Positions 42,556-55,386 are shown, numbered from the stretch's first letter. The stretch: 64,000 nt of DNA from Thunnus maccoyii (GCF_910596095.1 NC_056544.1:11889155-11953154); one strand, 5' to 3'. Notes: generated by a model not told the origin, from the letters alone. A program made the numbers and translations.

Positions 42556-44636
42556 ATGCCTGCAGACTTCAGTGGGAAATGGATACTGGAAACTAATGAC
42601 AAATTTGAGGATTATTTGAAAACACTGAGTAAGAAATATTTTATTTGAGTGGGTTTAATTTTTGACTTTGATGTCTTAGTTATGTGTTCATAATGTTACG
42701 TTGTGAAGAGATGTGTTGGACAAGCTGCACGAGTAAAAAAAAAATCATCCAATTTCATGCTCTCTCAATCTTTCTGTTAAAAGTGTTCCTGTCATTCTGT
42801 TACTGTTTGTCTGCTTTCAAGCTAAAGCAAAAATTGATTCATAAAAGCACCAATTTTACTGCAGATTATTGAGTTTTCAACAACCATCATCACAAATACA
42901 AAAATGATTCTGATTTTGAAATCATGCTATAGTCAATCACATATTTTTTCAGTCATGGACAAAAATTTCCAGAAAAAAAGTATACTCCAAGACTAAACAT
43001 AGAAATCAGTTGATCTCGCCACATTAAATTATCAATTCTTGTTAAAATATTATTTATGCACTCTGACCCGACTGTTCTGAAAACATTGTATAATCAAGTC
43101 TTTCTGTTTCTTTCCCCAGATATTGACTTTGCAACACGGAAAATCGCAATCTCCCTATCTCAGACCAAAGTGGTTGTCCAAGATGGAGACAAGTTTGAGT
43201 TCAAAACACTGAGCACCTTCAGGAATTATGAGCTCTCTTTCACTGTAGGGGTGGAGTTTGATGAGTACACCAAGGGACTAGACAACAGAAACATCAAGGT
43301 AGTAGACTAGACCTCAAATATATGGAGTCCAAGAAGTGTCAAGAGCACTAATAGTTTGTCTGATGAGTCAACATTTCCCATTTTTCTTGTTGCTTGTAAC
43401 AATGGAAAAAGAGTATTTAAATATGGTTATGACAACAGTTTGTGTGTTGGTGTGTGTTTCTCTCACATTAATGCTAAAAACTGACTAAAGCAACTAACAG
43501 TATTGTGTAGATGGTCAGAAATTAAAGAACCTCTCGCCTAATCAATATTTTTTATGTTAACAATGGATACTTGTCTTCTACTATGTGAAACATGTGAATG
43601 CGCAAAGAAGTATTGCCCGACTGCAGCTCCCCTCAGTTTTACAGCACTTGATAGCATTTTTCAGCTCAGTGTTTTGGTTTTACTGCCCACAGCTTTACTG
43701 TTTTGGTTCACTCTCACCACTCTCATAGCAGCATTTTCAACCACAGGCAGCTGATTTCAGTTAAAAGAAAAAACCTCAAAAAAAACCCATGGTGCTCTAC
43801 CTGACCAGTACCAAACGACAGACAAAGTTAGTGATTAGCTGGTGAATATAGTGAAGCATTTAGCTGCTAAAGAGCTAATGAGTCAGTGGAGAACAAAAAC
43901 AGAGCTAAAAGGTGAGTGAATATTAGACTCACCTCCACCTAGCGAAAGCTATTCTCATAAAGTACTTGTACAAAATAATTAACTATCAGGCCACCGCCTG
44001 GGGATCTGAGCCAATGTTTGATCAAGCAATGGGGGAGATGACAAATACTGTACTTTTACTGATAATTTTTGTTTGAACAAAAAGAGCACATATGATTAGT
44101 TTACACTAAGAGCTGATTTCATTCACAGCTGCAGTAATGACACATTAATATGTAGGAAAAAGGGAGCTGATGAGAGATAAAAGCAGTCATGAAATAGGTG
44201 AGAACAAGCAGTTTAAGGGGCTAATAAAAAATACATACTGAGTTATAAATGAAGTATATTGTTTAATGAATGTACTATATGTTGTATTGTAGAGTCTGGT
44301 GACCTGGGAGGGGGACAAGCTGGTGTGTACCCAGAAAGGAGAGAAGGCCAACCGTGGCTGGAAACACTGGATTGAAGGGGACAAACTCTACTTGGTGGGT
44401 TCACAGTACTTTTGAGTTTTTGTGAAAGATTTGAACCAGAATTTGAGTTAATAGATAAAATAGAAATGTGCAGGATCATTATGTGACTGCCATGTACTGT
44501 ATGATCAGTTTTAACACTGTAAATTCAGTGATTATCCCTCTTATTAATAATATTAACAGAATCACTTCCTCTCTACACACAGGAGCTGACGTGTGAAGAT
44601 GTGGTTTGTCTTCAGGTGTTCAAGAGAAAAGAATAA
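42556..44636 (+). CDS. rbp2: Cellular retinol-binding protein 2 (CRBP-II)
   Basis: Binds retinol and retinal, in mammals mainly in absorptive intestinal cells, where it feeds retinyl ester synthesis. Exons 42556-42628, 43120-43298, 44293-44394 and 44583-44636 (73, 179, 102 and 54 nt) encode 135 residues; human RBP2 has 134. The N-terminus is [20 protein letters not shown]. The segment [18 protein letters not shown], the [14 protein letters not shown] stretch and the end [13 protein letters not shown] are RBP2-type. The codon at 44365-44367 encodes His (WKHW) where mammalian CRBP-II has a Gln that contacts the ligand. It is the tandem partner of rbp1, same strand, 2.6 kb downstream. A clear TATA box, unlike rbp1, fits a tissue-restricted promoter. 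Confidence 0.93.
43610..43940. repeat. Percomorph dispersed repeat in rbp2 intron 2
   Basis: Contains AACGACAGACAAAGTTAG, TTAGCTGGTGAATATAGTG, AGCATTTAGCTGCTAAAGAG and GAGTGAATATTAGACTCACC, a series found in many spiny-rayed fish introns. It shares its central part with 28730-28990. Confidence 0.6.
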
Positions 44637-44671
44637 TATGTTCCTGTTTTCCCAAAGTTATGAGCATAAAG

Positions 44672-44677
44672 AATAAA
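44672..44677 (+). terminator. rbp2: Polyadenylation signal of rbp2
   Basis: AATAAA only 36 bp after the stop codon, followed by TGTTGTGTATAAA at about 44700, giving a very short 3' UTR. Confidence 0.75.
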
Positions 44678-45980
44678 GGTGCTTTTCAGAGAATATAACA
44701 TGTTGTGTATAAATATAGACAAACCTATCACTAATATGTCTAACAGCAATATAAGGACAATATTCTGTTGCACAAGGTAGCGGCTAAAAAAACAAATGCA
44801 TTTTTTAATGGTTTAGTGACCACATGTGTGTGTAGTCACAAATTTCCATACTTCACAAAATCAACTGACTTTCAGAGGAGTATAATTTTCACTTTGCAAT
44901 ATAATTCACATGGTAAAAAAAACAACATATTTTTGTTACTAAAGTTGTGTATTTAATCAACCAAAGATTAAGATCGCCATCTGCTGGAAATATATGGTGA
45001 TATCCTTTAAGGTGAGATGTGATATAATAATATAACACTACATAAATAGATCTAAGCCTCAGTTAAGACACCTCTAATCTCTGCTCATATTACATGAATG
45101 AGCAAAAATCTAGCCCCTAGTTTATCTACTACAATTCAAGATATTTGAGTGATGTGTAACTTTCTGTCTGCAAAAGTTGATGCATCTGATACTACTACTT
45201 GTACTTGTACAAAAATACATTTTAGATCAGTTCATGAATCAACACATTTAATCCTTGTTGGGTTTTTTTGTTTTGTTTTTTTAAATAAATCCATACCATG
45301 TGCAAATTGTTTGTCATTATTCTATAACTGTGCAGGATACTCTGAGAGTGCATGTTTGAAATATTGCTGGTAGGTTAGGTACATTTTAGTCATTCCATCC
45401 CTCTTCTCTTCACTCTCTACGGTCTACATATGCTGTTACTTGTTGTAAGAGGTGAAAAACAGCTGTTTGTAATCAAGCCAATTCTGCATTGATGCTGCAC
45501 ATTTGGGTTATAATAATATAATAAACGGTCCTATAAATGTTTGTGTGTGTCACTCAGAGATCAGAGGTCACTCTGGGATTTCTATTGGTTATGTTATACC
45601 AACCTTATTCTTTTACTCTTTATTAACAACCCAACTTATTTTAAAAACCCTTTCCTCATTGCAGCAAGATGAACTGATTTGTGAAGAACACAGAGTGTGT
45701 TATAATAAGAAAATGAGTCTAAGCCTAAAAAGAGGCATAGAAAGGAGACATGACATCCTGCTCAAATACCTCTGTAGTGTTAGAAATTGAATTAATTTCA
45801 CTCACTGATGTTAGATTTGAATAAGTGCAGCCGTTTATTTTCAGTTAGGTATAATGGCAATATAAAGTCATGTCATGATGCATTGTAATGTGTGCCTTCC
45901 ATCAAAGCTCTAAGAACAATTCACTGCTCAATAAATCCCTGAAAAAGAGAATAGCCCAGATGAATAAGCATCTGCCAAAC

Positions 45981-46040
<60 letters not shown>

Positions 46041-46260
46041 CATTTAATTTGTAATGCACTCTTCATTTGCAGTGAATCTTAAAGTGCTACAACGTTTAGA
46101 ACATATTACATGAAGAAAATCACAGTTATTCCAGTCTATGTCTATTCATCTCCTTCTCTTTTAACTTTGACTTTTTCCATTTTCTCCTCATTGACAGTAT
46201 ATGAAAGTATCTTGGTATAATGGCATACCTATTTGCTAGACAGATGAGCAGATGTTTTTG
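44678..46260. other. rbp2-copb2 spacer
   Basis: No gene recognised. It includes the (ATA)n microsatellite at 45981-46039 and AT-rich unique sequence. Confidence 0.6.
45981..46039. repeat. (ATA)n trinucleotide microsatellite
   Basis: About 20 uninterrupted ATA units. The poly-Ile frame it creates is not a gene. Confidence 0.97.
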
Positions 46261-46290
46261 TCTCGGTGGCAGTCACAGCTGACCTTCATG

Positions 46291-46351
46291 TCACGTCATC
46301 ATTTCCAGCACGCAACTCACGCGAGACTGAGCTTCAGGAAGTTCCACGTCA
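46291..46351 (+). promoter_or_regulatory. copb2: Two ACGTCA-core (UPRE/CREB3-type) sites in copb2 promoter
   Basis: TCACGTCA at 46291-46298 and CCACGTCA at 46344-46351 lie 156 and 103 bp before the copb2 ATG. CCACGTCA is the reverse complement of TGACGTGG, the XBP1/ATF6 UPRE core; TCACGTCA is the reverse complement of TGACGTGA, a CREB3-family and ATF-type site. COPI genes are known to be raised by secretory-load regulators, so the placement makes biological sense. No TATA box is seen. Confidence 0.5.
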
Positions 46352-46446
46352 GTGCACTGTTCACCGAAATCGCAACATTTGGACCCCGATTACCGCTGCT
46401 TACACCACAGTTATCTGATCTTATTGCGACAACACGGTGATAAAAC

Positions 46447-49400
46447 ATGGTAAGAAACATTCTATATAGTTCCGAGTACATTTTGATTCCGAACATGTCC
46501 GCTGAATCTCCTAATTTATGTTATAAAGCGCAGTGGATGTCTCAAATAATGCTCTCTTGTAAATAGCTTAGCGGCTAACTAGCTTGAGTTAGCATTAGAT
46601 CTCGTAGCTAACGGAAATTAACATTTCTAACCTTGGTTGTTCGCAAGATTTATGTTGTCGAATGAATTATTATAGTATATATAAGTTATGGATTACTGAA
46701 ACCATATTTCTCACTCAATGTCACCATGAAAATGATTACTTTGGCAAGACGAACAGACCTAACGTTTCTGCCAACGTTACAGAGGTTTTTAGCACATAAT
46801 TAACGTTGAATTAAAGCCACTCACTGAAAGTTTAAACAGCGTAAGATATGACATTGATATCCTCCATTTTTTCAGCCTCTGAGGCTGGACATTAAGCGGA
46901 GGCTGACAGCCAGGTCTGACCGAGTGAAGAGTGTGGACCTTCATCCCACTGAACCATGGATGCTGGCCAGCCTGTACAACGGCAGTGTCTGTGTGTGGAA
47001 CCACGAAACACAGGTATGATCACTGATCACTGGGTATAATTCACCTGCTATGTTGAATTATACAGTAACGTTACTGTGCAAAAAGTTTTAGGCACTAAAA
47101 GTTAAGTTTGGATGCTTTCAAAAGTAATGCTATGAATAGTTTTTATTTGTCAATTAACCTTATTCAAAGTGCAGTAAAGAAAAGAAACCTAAATCAAATC
47201 AATATTTGGTGCCTTTAAAACAGCACCAGCTCTCTTAGGTACACTTGCACACATTTTTCAAGGTACTTGGCAGGTCGGTTGTTCCAAGCATCTTGGATAC
47301 TTTGCCACAGTTCTTCTGTGGATTTAGACGTCTCAGTTGCTTCCGTCTCTTCATATAATCCTAGATAGACTTGATGATGTTGAGATCAGGGCTTTGTCGG
47401 AGCCATATAATTTGTTGCAGGACTCCTTGTTCTTCTTGTCAATGAAGATAGCTCTTTATGACTCTGGCTGTATGTTTGGGCTTGTTGTCATGCTGCACAA
47501 TAAATTTGGGACCGATCAGATGCCTCCCTGATGATATTGCGTTATGGATAAGAAGCTCAACATATAAAGTGCCTAAAACTTTTACACAGCACTGTACATA
47601 TTTGAATGTGTCAGTTTAAATGTATAAAAGAAAAACCAACACACTGAAGCAGTGATGATGCGGAAAATAGATCAACTTTAACCTGGCCAATAATGTTCTT
47701 TTTTCCAGACCCTGGTTAAGACCTTTGAGGTGTGTGACCTCCCTGTCAGAGCCTCTAAATTTGTGGCCAGGAAGAACTGGGTCATCACAGGAGCGGTGAG
47801 TAACATCTATCTGTTTGTGTTGATCAGGACTCTTAGAGTAGTCACTTATAATACCAGCAGTCTCAAAACTGGAAACAAAATGAGAATGTAAACTCAAAGT
47901 AGTTTTATTTAGTGTAGTTTTACTATTATTTGGCCATGTGCAGTAAAATATTAAGCAGTGGTCACACTGTTTGCTTTTAGGCTTTACAAGCATTGAAGGA
48001 TTTGTCCTGCTACATATTTTTCTTCATATGTTGGACTCAAATAACTGATACCAGCTGCATATTTTATAATGTTTTTGAATTTTTCTCTTTATTTACTTAT
48101 TCTTCTTAAAGATTAGGCTGTAAATTGTACACATATTTGAACATTTCTTTTCTCCCTCTGCACAGGATGACATGCAGATCCGTGTTTTCAACTACAACAC
48201 CTTGGAGCGGGTCCACATGTTTGAGGCCCACTCCGACTACATCCGCTGCATCGCTGTTCACCCAACCCAGCCCTACATCCTCACCAGCAGCGGTATGCTA
48301 GTAAAGCCTTGAAGTCATGATTGGTTGGACACTAGGCTCCTGATTCACTGATCACTAAACACTCAAATGTGTCTATACACCAGTGTCCTCAAAAGGAACA
48401 TTTATTACTGTATGCACACATGCATGAATGTGTTTCTGTGTCTGTGCAGATGACATGTTGATCAAGCTATGGGACTGGGATAAGAAGTGGTCGTGCAGTC
48501 AGGTGTTTGAGGGTCACACTCACTATGTCATGCAGATTGTCATCAACCCCAAGGACAATAATCAGTTTGCCAGTGCCTCCCTGGACAGGACGATCAAGGT
48601 GGGAACTTCTTCCTGTTGCTGCTGTCACTTCTATTGCTGCTAATTTTACCAGACGCTCAGTTTCTGTACTTCAGCTTCGTCGAAATAGATAGGTTAAGCT
48701 CATTCATTCCTTACACATTTATAACGAAATAATGTCTTTGTGTTGTTTCAGGTTTGGCAGCTCGGCTCTTCGTCTCCCAATTTCACTTTGGAGGGTCACG
48801 AGAAAGGAGTCAATTGTATCGACTACTACAGTGGAGGAGACAAGCCCTACCTTATATCAGGGGCTGATGACCGTCAGGTCAAGATCTGGGACTACCAGGT
48901 TAGAGACCTTACTGTTGCATTTCTGAAAGTCTGTGTGTTCTTTTCATTCACATCCCCTACAGGGAGATCAGGGTCAGTCACAGAGCACTGACCGTGGAAA
49001 TAATAGGCCCTTAAGCAGGGCACAGACTTCACTTCCAGCTGAAGGATGGTCTAGTATCTATCTATCCCTCCCTCTTTCCCCAACATTTTGACTTCAGTTC
49101 CCTGAAAAAATCAGATATTCTGCTAATTACTCAGAGATAATTGAGTCAAATAAAGTGAGTCAAATTTTATATGGCTCTGAAGAAGAACCATATAAAAATC
49201 CATGTTGTAGAATTTTGTTACACTATGTTTAGATGAAAAGCCAAAGATTATGGATGTTTGTTCCTCATTGTTCTGCGCTTCTTCTCTGTGTTCATCCTTT
49301 AGCAAACATTCATATGTTCACATAATTAAACTGCTCCAACTCTGTTCCTCTTTGCACTGCAGAACAAGACCTGTGTTCAGACTCTGGAGGGCCACGCCCA

Positions 49401-52400
49401 GAACGTCTCCTGTGTCAGCTTCCACCCAGAGCTGCCAATCATTATCACTGGATCAGAGGATGGTGAGCAAGAATATCACTTGTCCTTTCCTCCCCAAATA
49501 ATAAAAAAAAAAACATTCCCACACTAGATCTCTCATATAGCCTCACTAAACTTTGCTTTGTGTAACAATACTTTTTCCCTCTGTAGGTACGGTGCGTATT
49601 TGGCACTCTAGCACTTACCGCCTGGAAAGCACACTGAACTATGGCATGGAGCGAGTGTGGTGTGTGTGTGGCCTCAGGGGCTCCAACAATGTAGCGCTGG
49701 GCTACGATGAAGGCAGCATCATTATCAAAGTGAGTAAAGGCAGAATAATTCTCATCAGATTTGATTATAAGAAAAGTGTCATGTCAAGACTAAAGTGATT
49801 TTATAAAAACTTTGCAGGTGACATGAAAAAAAAGTAATTTAGCATTTAATCTACAAAAGGTATAAAGATGACAAATATAAAACATGGCATGACAAATCAG
49901 GCACTACGATCTCTTGTCATTCTCTCCCTCACCTCTCCTTCCTGCTTCTCTCTGCTCTTTAGGTGGGTCGTGAGGAACCTGCCATGTCTATGGACACCAA
50001 TGGGAAAATCATTTGGGCCAAACACAGCGAAATACAGCAGGCCAACTTGAAGGCAATGGGTGACGCCGAGATCAAGGACGGAGAGAGGCTCCCACTGGCT
50101 GTAAAAGACATGGGCAGCTGTGAGATTTACCCCCAAACCATCCAGCATAACCCGAACGGAAGGTCCGCATACACTCACCCCACATGTTTGACTCATTACC
50201 ACACTGCCATTTTCCATTAGAGGAGCTCTGTCTCATTTATGTGTGTTTGTGCTCACTAGGTTTGTTGTGGTGTGCGGAGATGGAGAGTATATCATCTACA
50301 CTGCGATGGCTCTGAGGAACAAGAGCTTTGGCTCAGCGCAGGAGTTTGTTTGGGCACACGACTCGTCTGAGTAAGTATTCAGTTTGAAGAGAGGTTTAGT
50401 TTAGTTATAGTTCACAAAATCTGTTCTGTGTTGAGCAACGTTCAATTATAATTCTTACAGTGCCATGAGATTGACTAAAATGTTTCTTTTTCTATAAATT
50501 TGTGAAACCACTCTGTATTTACCTCCTACTAATTGAATAACTGCTACACTTTCTTGTTTATAACAGATATGCCATCAGAGAAAGCAACAGTATCGTCAAA
50601 ATCTTCAAGAATTTCAAAGAAAAGAAATCTTTTAAGCCTGACTTTGGAGCTGAAGGTAATAAGAACATTGCTTTATAGCAGACTTCTGGTTTTGGAAGTT
50701 GCTCTCACTGTCTTCCTCACTGGACGTGTTCCCATTGTTCTCTGCAGGGATCAATGGAGGTTTCTTGCTCGGGGTGAGGTCAGTGAATGGCTTGGCATTT
50801 TATGACTGGGAGAACACAGAACTGATCCGCCGCATTGAGATCCAGCCAAAACATGTAAGATTGACTTACTTTTCATATTTAGGTCTTCCATTCCACACAT
50901 TTTGAAATTTGTGTGTCTGGTTAGTTAATCTTGCCAGGTGTTGTTTTGCTACTGTAACATAGTCACTCACTTTTCTGTCTGATCCTCACCTTCACCTCTA
51001 CCCCCAGATCTTCTGGTCAGACTCTGGTGAGCTGGTCTGCATCGCTACAGAGGAGTCCTTCTTCATTCTGCGTTACATGGCAGAAAAAGTAGCTGCCTCC
51101 CAAGAGAACAATGAAGGAGTGACAGAGGATGGTATTGAGGATGCATTCGAGGTGGGTGTCTGGCTATGGATGTATACACGTCCCTTACTGTCAGTGTATT
51201 TAATACAGTAGTCATACAATCATGAAAATACTCTTCAAGTTAGGTCTCCAAATTCTGACACTCATCATAGCACAACATAAGTCTAACATAGTGCTATAAA
51301 CCAATACTTCAAATAGATACTTTACTGTTGATTTAATCTCTATTCAGGTCCAGGGAGAGATCCAGGAAATCGTGAAAACTGGACTCTGGGTCGGAGACTG
51401 TTTCATCTACACCAGCTCTGTCAACAGACTCAACTACTATGTAGGAGGAGAGATTGTCACTATTGCTCACCTGGACAGGTAAGAATACAGAGTTTTGGCT
51501 TGAATTTAAAGGAGACTTAGTTGTTCAGGTAAATTGTAATCTCTTACCCACTTAAGTTTGCTCATTGCATATATCTAGAGAACTTGTAAACTTTATTATT
51601 GTAAGAAAAATATATTTAACTGTTGACAGTTGCATACAAAGTTTAAAAAAAACAGCAGCTAAGTTTTGAAAGTGCATTTGATTGCTGTGAAGGATGCTGC
51701 ATCTTTATGATTTACTGCTGTCTCTCCGTGCAGAACAATGTACCTGCTGGGTTACATACCCAAAGATGACCGTCTGTACCTGGGAGACAAGGAGCTCAAC
51801 ATTGTCAGCTACTCCCTGCTGGTCTCCGTCTTGGAGTACCAGACTGCCGTAATGAGGAGGGACTTCGGAATGGCCGACAAGGTGCTTCCCACAATTCCTA
51901 AAGAGCAGCGGACCAGGGTGGCCCATTTCCTGGAGAAACAGGTCAGGAAATAGCACTTAATGGATTGTTTCAAATTTAAGAGGCATATTTTCAGTGACCG
52001 AGGAGATGTAAATACATACAGTATTTTGTTAAGATATTCACAGAGTTAAAAAAGCCAAAAGGAATACACACTTTGTGCTCATATCATGTTTTGTTTCCTT
52101 GCCTCCTCAGGGTTTCAAGCAGCAGGCGTTGGCTGTGTCCACAGACCCTGAACACAGGTTTGAGCTGGCGTTGCAGCTGGGAGAGCTGAAGATCGCCTAC
52201 CAGCTGGCTGTGGAGGCAGAGGTAAGATCTTGCTTATGTTCTCAACTCCTTCATTTCCCTTTTTTGCACTGTAGTTCTCATTTTTCACACTAGAAATGAA
52301 CACAAGCACCTTTTTCTCAAAATAATTAATCCATTGCTGTCTTTCTCACCCTTGCAGTCGGAGCAGAAGTGGAAGCAGTTAGCAGAGCTAGCTATCAGTA

Positions 52401-54328
52401 AGTGCCAATTTGGCTTGGCCCAGGAGTGCCTGCACCACGCGCAGGATTACGGTGGCCTGCTCCTCCTCGCCACAGCCTCTGGCAATGCCACTATGGTTGG
52501 CAAGCTGGCTGAGGGGGCAGAGAGGGATGGAAAGAACAATGTGGCCTTCATGACCTACTTCCTGCAGGGAAAGTAAGTACCAGATGTATGAGACTGAAAA
52601 GTGGTGACATTGGTGTGTAAATTGAATATGTGGTTGCCAGTGTAACTGTTCTCCGTATTGTCTTTTTTCCACAGACTGGATCAGTGTTTGGAGCTGCTGA
52701 TCAGAACTAACAGACTACCTGAAGCTGCTTTCCTGGCTCGCACCTACCTGCCCAGCCAGGTGTCCCGTGTGGTCAAACTGTGGAGGGAAAACCTGGCCAA
52801 AGTCAACCAGAAGGTCAGTTCTGCTGTTGGGGTTGTTTTTAACTATAGAAACAACATTGCTACAGGAAAGAATTTGACCTTAGTATGAATTCTAGTTTTT
52901 GGCCACTTTTGGAAAAACAATCAATGTATGTAGTTATAGATACTATTTAGATTCATAAGATCAGAATTTTACCCCAACTCAAATGGTTTGGACAGAAAGT
53001 TCATCAATTGTAGATTTTGCCTTTTTTAAAAAGAGAATAAAAATCTCTCATCTGAAGATTTCTTTTGTTGGAGTGTGGACGTCTGAGTGTTGTTCTTGAA
53101 CATGACCTATTTTCATTGTAGGCGGCTGAGTCCTTAGCAGACCCTACAGAGTATGAGAATCTGTTCCCCGGGCTGAAGGAAGCCTTTGCAGCTGAGTATT
53201 TCCTCAGAGAGACCTGCTTGGGCAACACCAGGCCTGCCAAAGATTATCCTCTCGTCACGGTGAGTTGCAGTTGCAGTGAGATGTTTGAAATAGACAAATA
53301 GGACAGTTCTGTTGTTTCTAGAGAATAATTTTACACTTTAACCAATGATTACTTTTTTTAATAGTAAAATACTGGAAGGCCATCCTAAAATAACAATATT
53401 TCTGTCTTCTCTCCTGTATTTTAACAAACTCAAACTTTTTTTTTTCAGCTCAATGAAGACAGGAATATTCTTGAGGAGGCTCAGGGATACGAGCCCAAAG
53501 AAACTTTCCTTCCTCTTGTCACCAAGGTTTGTCTACAGTATCCAACATTTTCTGTTGACATCTAACAGTTGTACACACATAATTGATTACATATCATTTA
53601 CAGTCATGCCATAATTTGTTTAAGAATAGAGAAAAGGAGTCGATAAAAGCTAAATGAACTAATTCTCATTTGCATTCAAATATTCATTATCTGGCTGATT
53701 TCTGTTCGGCAGACACAGGATAGTGAGGAGTCCACCTCAGTGGCAGCAGCTCCTGAACCTGCACCTGCAGCTTTTGTGCCTTCACAGCCTGAACCTGCAG
53801 CTCCTACTTCACAGGAGGAAGAGGAGGAGGAGGTAGAGGAAGAGGAGGAAACACAGTCAGAAAAAGATAAGGTGAGACTTGTCTTCCTCATGTTTTTATT
53901 GTTTTGATTATAGTTTTTTATTTCTCAACACAAAACATAATATATGATGAGATTCTTACTGATCATAACACACATTGGGCTCTGTTTCTCAATCAGAATG
54001 AATTAACAATTAATCAAATATTATTCATTTAAATTGTTTAATGACCTAAAGGAGGTTTTCTCAATTGGAGGTTTCGCTCCAATATTTAATACAATACAAA
54101 TACAAGTGGTTCACATAAAATAACATTTAAAAAATATGATTTAAAAATATATTATAGATTGAGACATAGAATAGTAATTCTACTTGTAAAGAATAAGTGT
54201 GCTCACTCCTTTGTGTGTCTCCGTGTGTGTAGTGTTTGGACGAGCTGGAAGTGGACCTGGACAACATGGAGCTGGATGACATCGACACCACAGACGTTAA
54301 CCTGGATGATGACTTTCTAGATGATTGA
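46447..54328 (+). CDS. copb2: Coatomer subunit beta' (beta'-COP)
   Basis: Subunit of the COPI coat that captures dilysine (KKxx) cargo for Golgi-to-ER transport. 22 coding exons: 46447-46449, 46876-47013, 47709-47795, 48166-48292, 48450-48598, 48752-48898, 49363-49462, 49587-49729, 49963-50162, 50260-50370, 50567-50655, 50748-50854, 51008-51151, 51348-51478, 51734-51941, 52111-52221, 52358-52572, 52675-52813, 53122-53259, 53449-53526, 53713-53871, 54233-54328; 2820 nt, 939 residues (human 906). The first exon codes only for Met. The protein opens [20 protein letters not shown] and has two WD40 propellers (about 1-300 and 300-590; repeats such as [11 protein letters not shown] and SLDRTIKVW), then an alpha-solenoid (about 600-800). 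The tail carries an Ala/Pro and poly-Glu stretch from exon 21 and the conserved [18 protein letters not shown] ending. Intron 2 hosts a Tc1 remnant. The frame is intact throughout. Confidence 0.97.
47063..47594 (-). mobile_element. Truncated Tc1-like transposon in copb2 intron 2
   Basis: Ends CAGTAACGTTACTGTGC...AAAGTTTTAGGCAC and, inverted, CAGTGCTGTG...AAAGTTTTAGGCAC form imperfect terminal inverted repeats, with TA on both sides (47061-47062, 47595-47596) as the target duplication. On the minus strand the interior still encodes the C-terminal part of a Tc1 transposase: [12 protein letters not shown] near 47460-47490, then [10 protein letters not shown] and [10 protein letters not shown]. 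These cover the second Asp and the D34E region, with in-frame stops. At 532 bp, against about 1.3-1.6 kb for full elements, it lacks the N-terminal half and is non-functional. Confidence 0.85.
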
Positions 54329-54683
54329 GACTTTCTACCACTCTGATCCCCAGCACTCGTCAGAGCTTATTTAAAAACAGAAAGAGAGACCAAACACCCC
54401 TTGCCCACCTTTTTTTTTTTTTGTATTTGTACGTAAAAATATTATATTGTCATGTCCGCCTACTGCAGTGGCAGGATTTGAGTAGATGATGATGATGATG
54501 ATGATTATATCAGTAATGTTTTATTCTCAGAAGAAAAGACATGTCATGTCTATTTCAGACTCTCCATTTTGTACACCATTTATTGATCGTTTGACAGCCT
54601 TTCACTAACTGCATTGAGCATTATGTTATATTTCCTGTTTGCTTTGTGTTGTCTGTACTGGCAAATCAAAATTCATTCAGTCC

Positions 54684-54689
54684 AATAAA
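54684..54689 (+). terminator. copb2: Polyadenylation signal of copb2
   Basis: AATAAA about 355 bp past the copb2 stop codon, followed by GTTGCTGTATATATTC. A (GAT)n run lies in the 3' UTR at about 54486-54504. Confidence 0.75.
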
Positions 54690-54984
54690 TTGCGGTTGCT
54701 GTATATATTCAAATTTGACTTAAGCATATTCCTTACTAATGATTAAACCAAGTTTTACAGTCGGATCCAGAATCTTTATAATAGCACTTTAGGGCAGAAC
54801 ATGATGAAATATAAATATTGTAGGAGTATAAAAAAAACTGCATAAAACAGCATAAAAAAACAAGATTATAAGTTTTGTAGTTGGCAGAAAAAGCATAACC
54901 AGATCAAATGTACTTTGATCATCCCAAGAGTACAATCAAGCAACCAAAATGATCATTTAGCAAGTCATTATTACTTCAATGAAC

Positions 54985-55312
54985 CATTATGCCTGCACAG
55001 AGCCCGAAGGATATTAAAAGACAATATTCAGCCCAGCTACAGCCTGTTCACTCTGCTGCCGTCTGGAAAGAGATACAGAAGTATCTGCCGTCACACCACC
55101 AGACTACAGAGCAGCTTCTTTCCTCAGGCTGTGACACTCCTCAATTCATCCTCTGCACTCTAATATTAAAAAAGTTTTATTTTTATGACTTATTATATAT
55201 TAATCCATTTATATAATTTATGTTTTTGTGAGGAGCGTAAAGGGACTACAAACTACATTTCGTTATATGCAACCTTGTGTTGTTAAATGGTAATAAGTGA
55301 ATCTTGAATTAT
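54985..55312 (+). mobile_element. 3' end of an L2/CR1-type LINE
   Basis: Encodes, in one frame, RARRILKDNIQPSYSLFTLL, then PSGKRYRSICRH and SSFFPQAVTLLNSS. This is the C-terminal tail after the reverse transcriptase in many fish LINEs. The following ACTACAAACTACATTTCG and GAATCTTGAATT resemble the 3' end of that element type. It is 5' truncated, as usual for LINE insertions. Confidence 0.6.
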
Positions 55313-55386
55313 CTGTCTATTGTTGGAGCAAAGGAGAAGCTGCTAACAGGTCTTTATCACTGCAGACATGTTGACTTATAGCAGGG

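Noticed and set aside
45981-46039. Possible CRISPR-like or satellite array
   Set aside because: Simple trinucleotide repeat without spacers; the window is vertebrate DNA.
45888-46082. Plus-strand frame with poly-Ile
   Set aside because: Product of the (ATA)n microsatellite.
53676-53891. Minus-strand Ser-rich frame opposite copb2 exon 21
   Set aside because: Shadow of the poly-Glu coding exon on the other strand.
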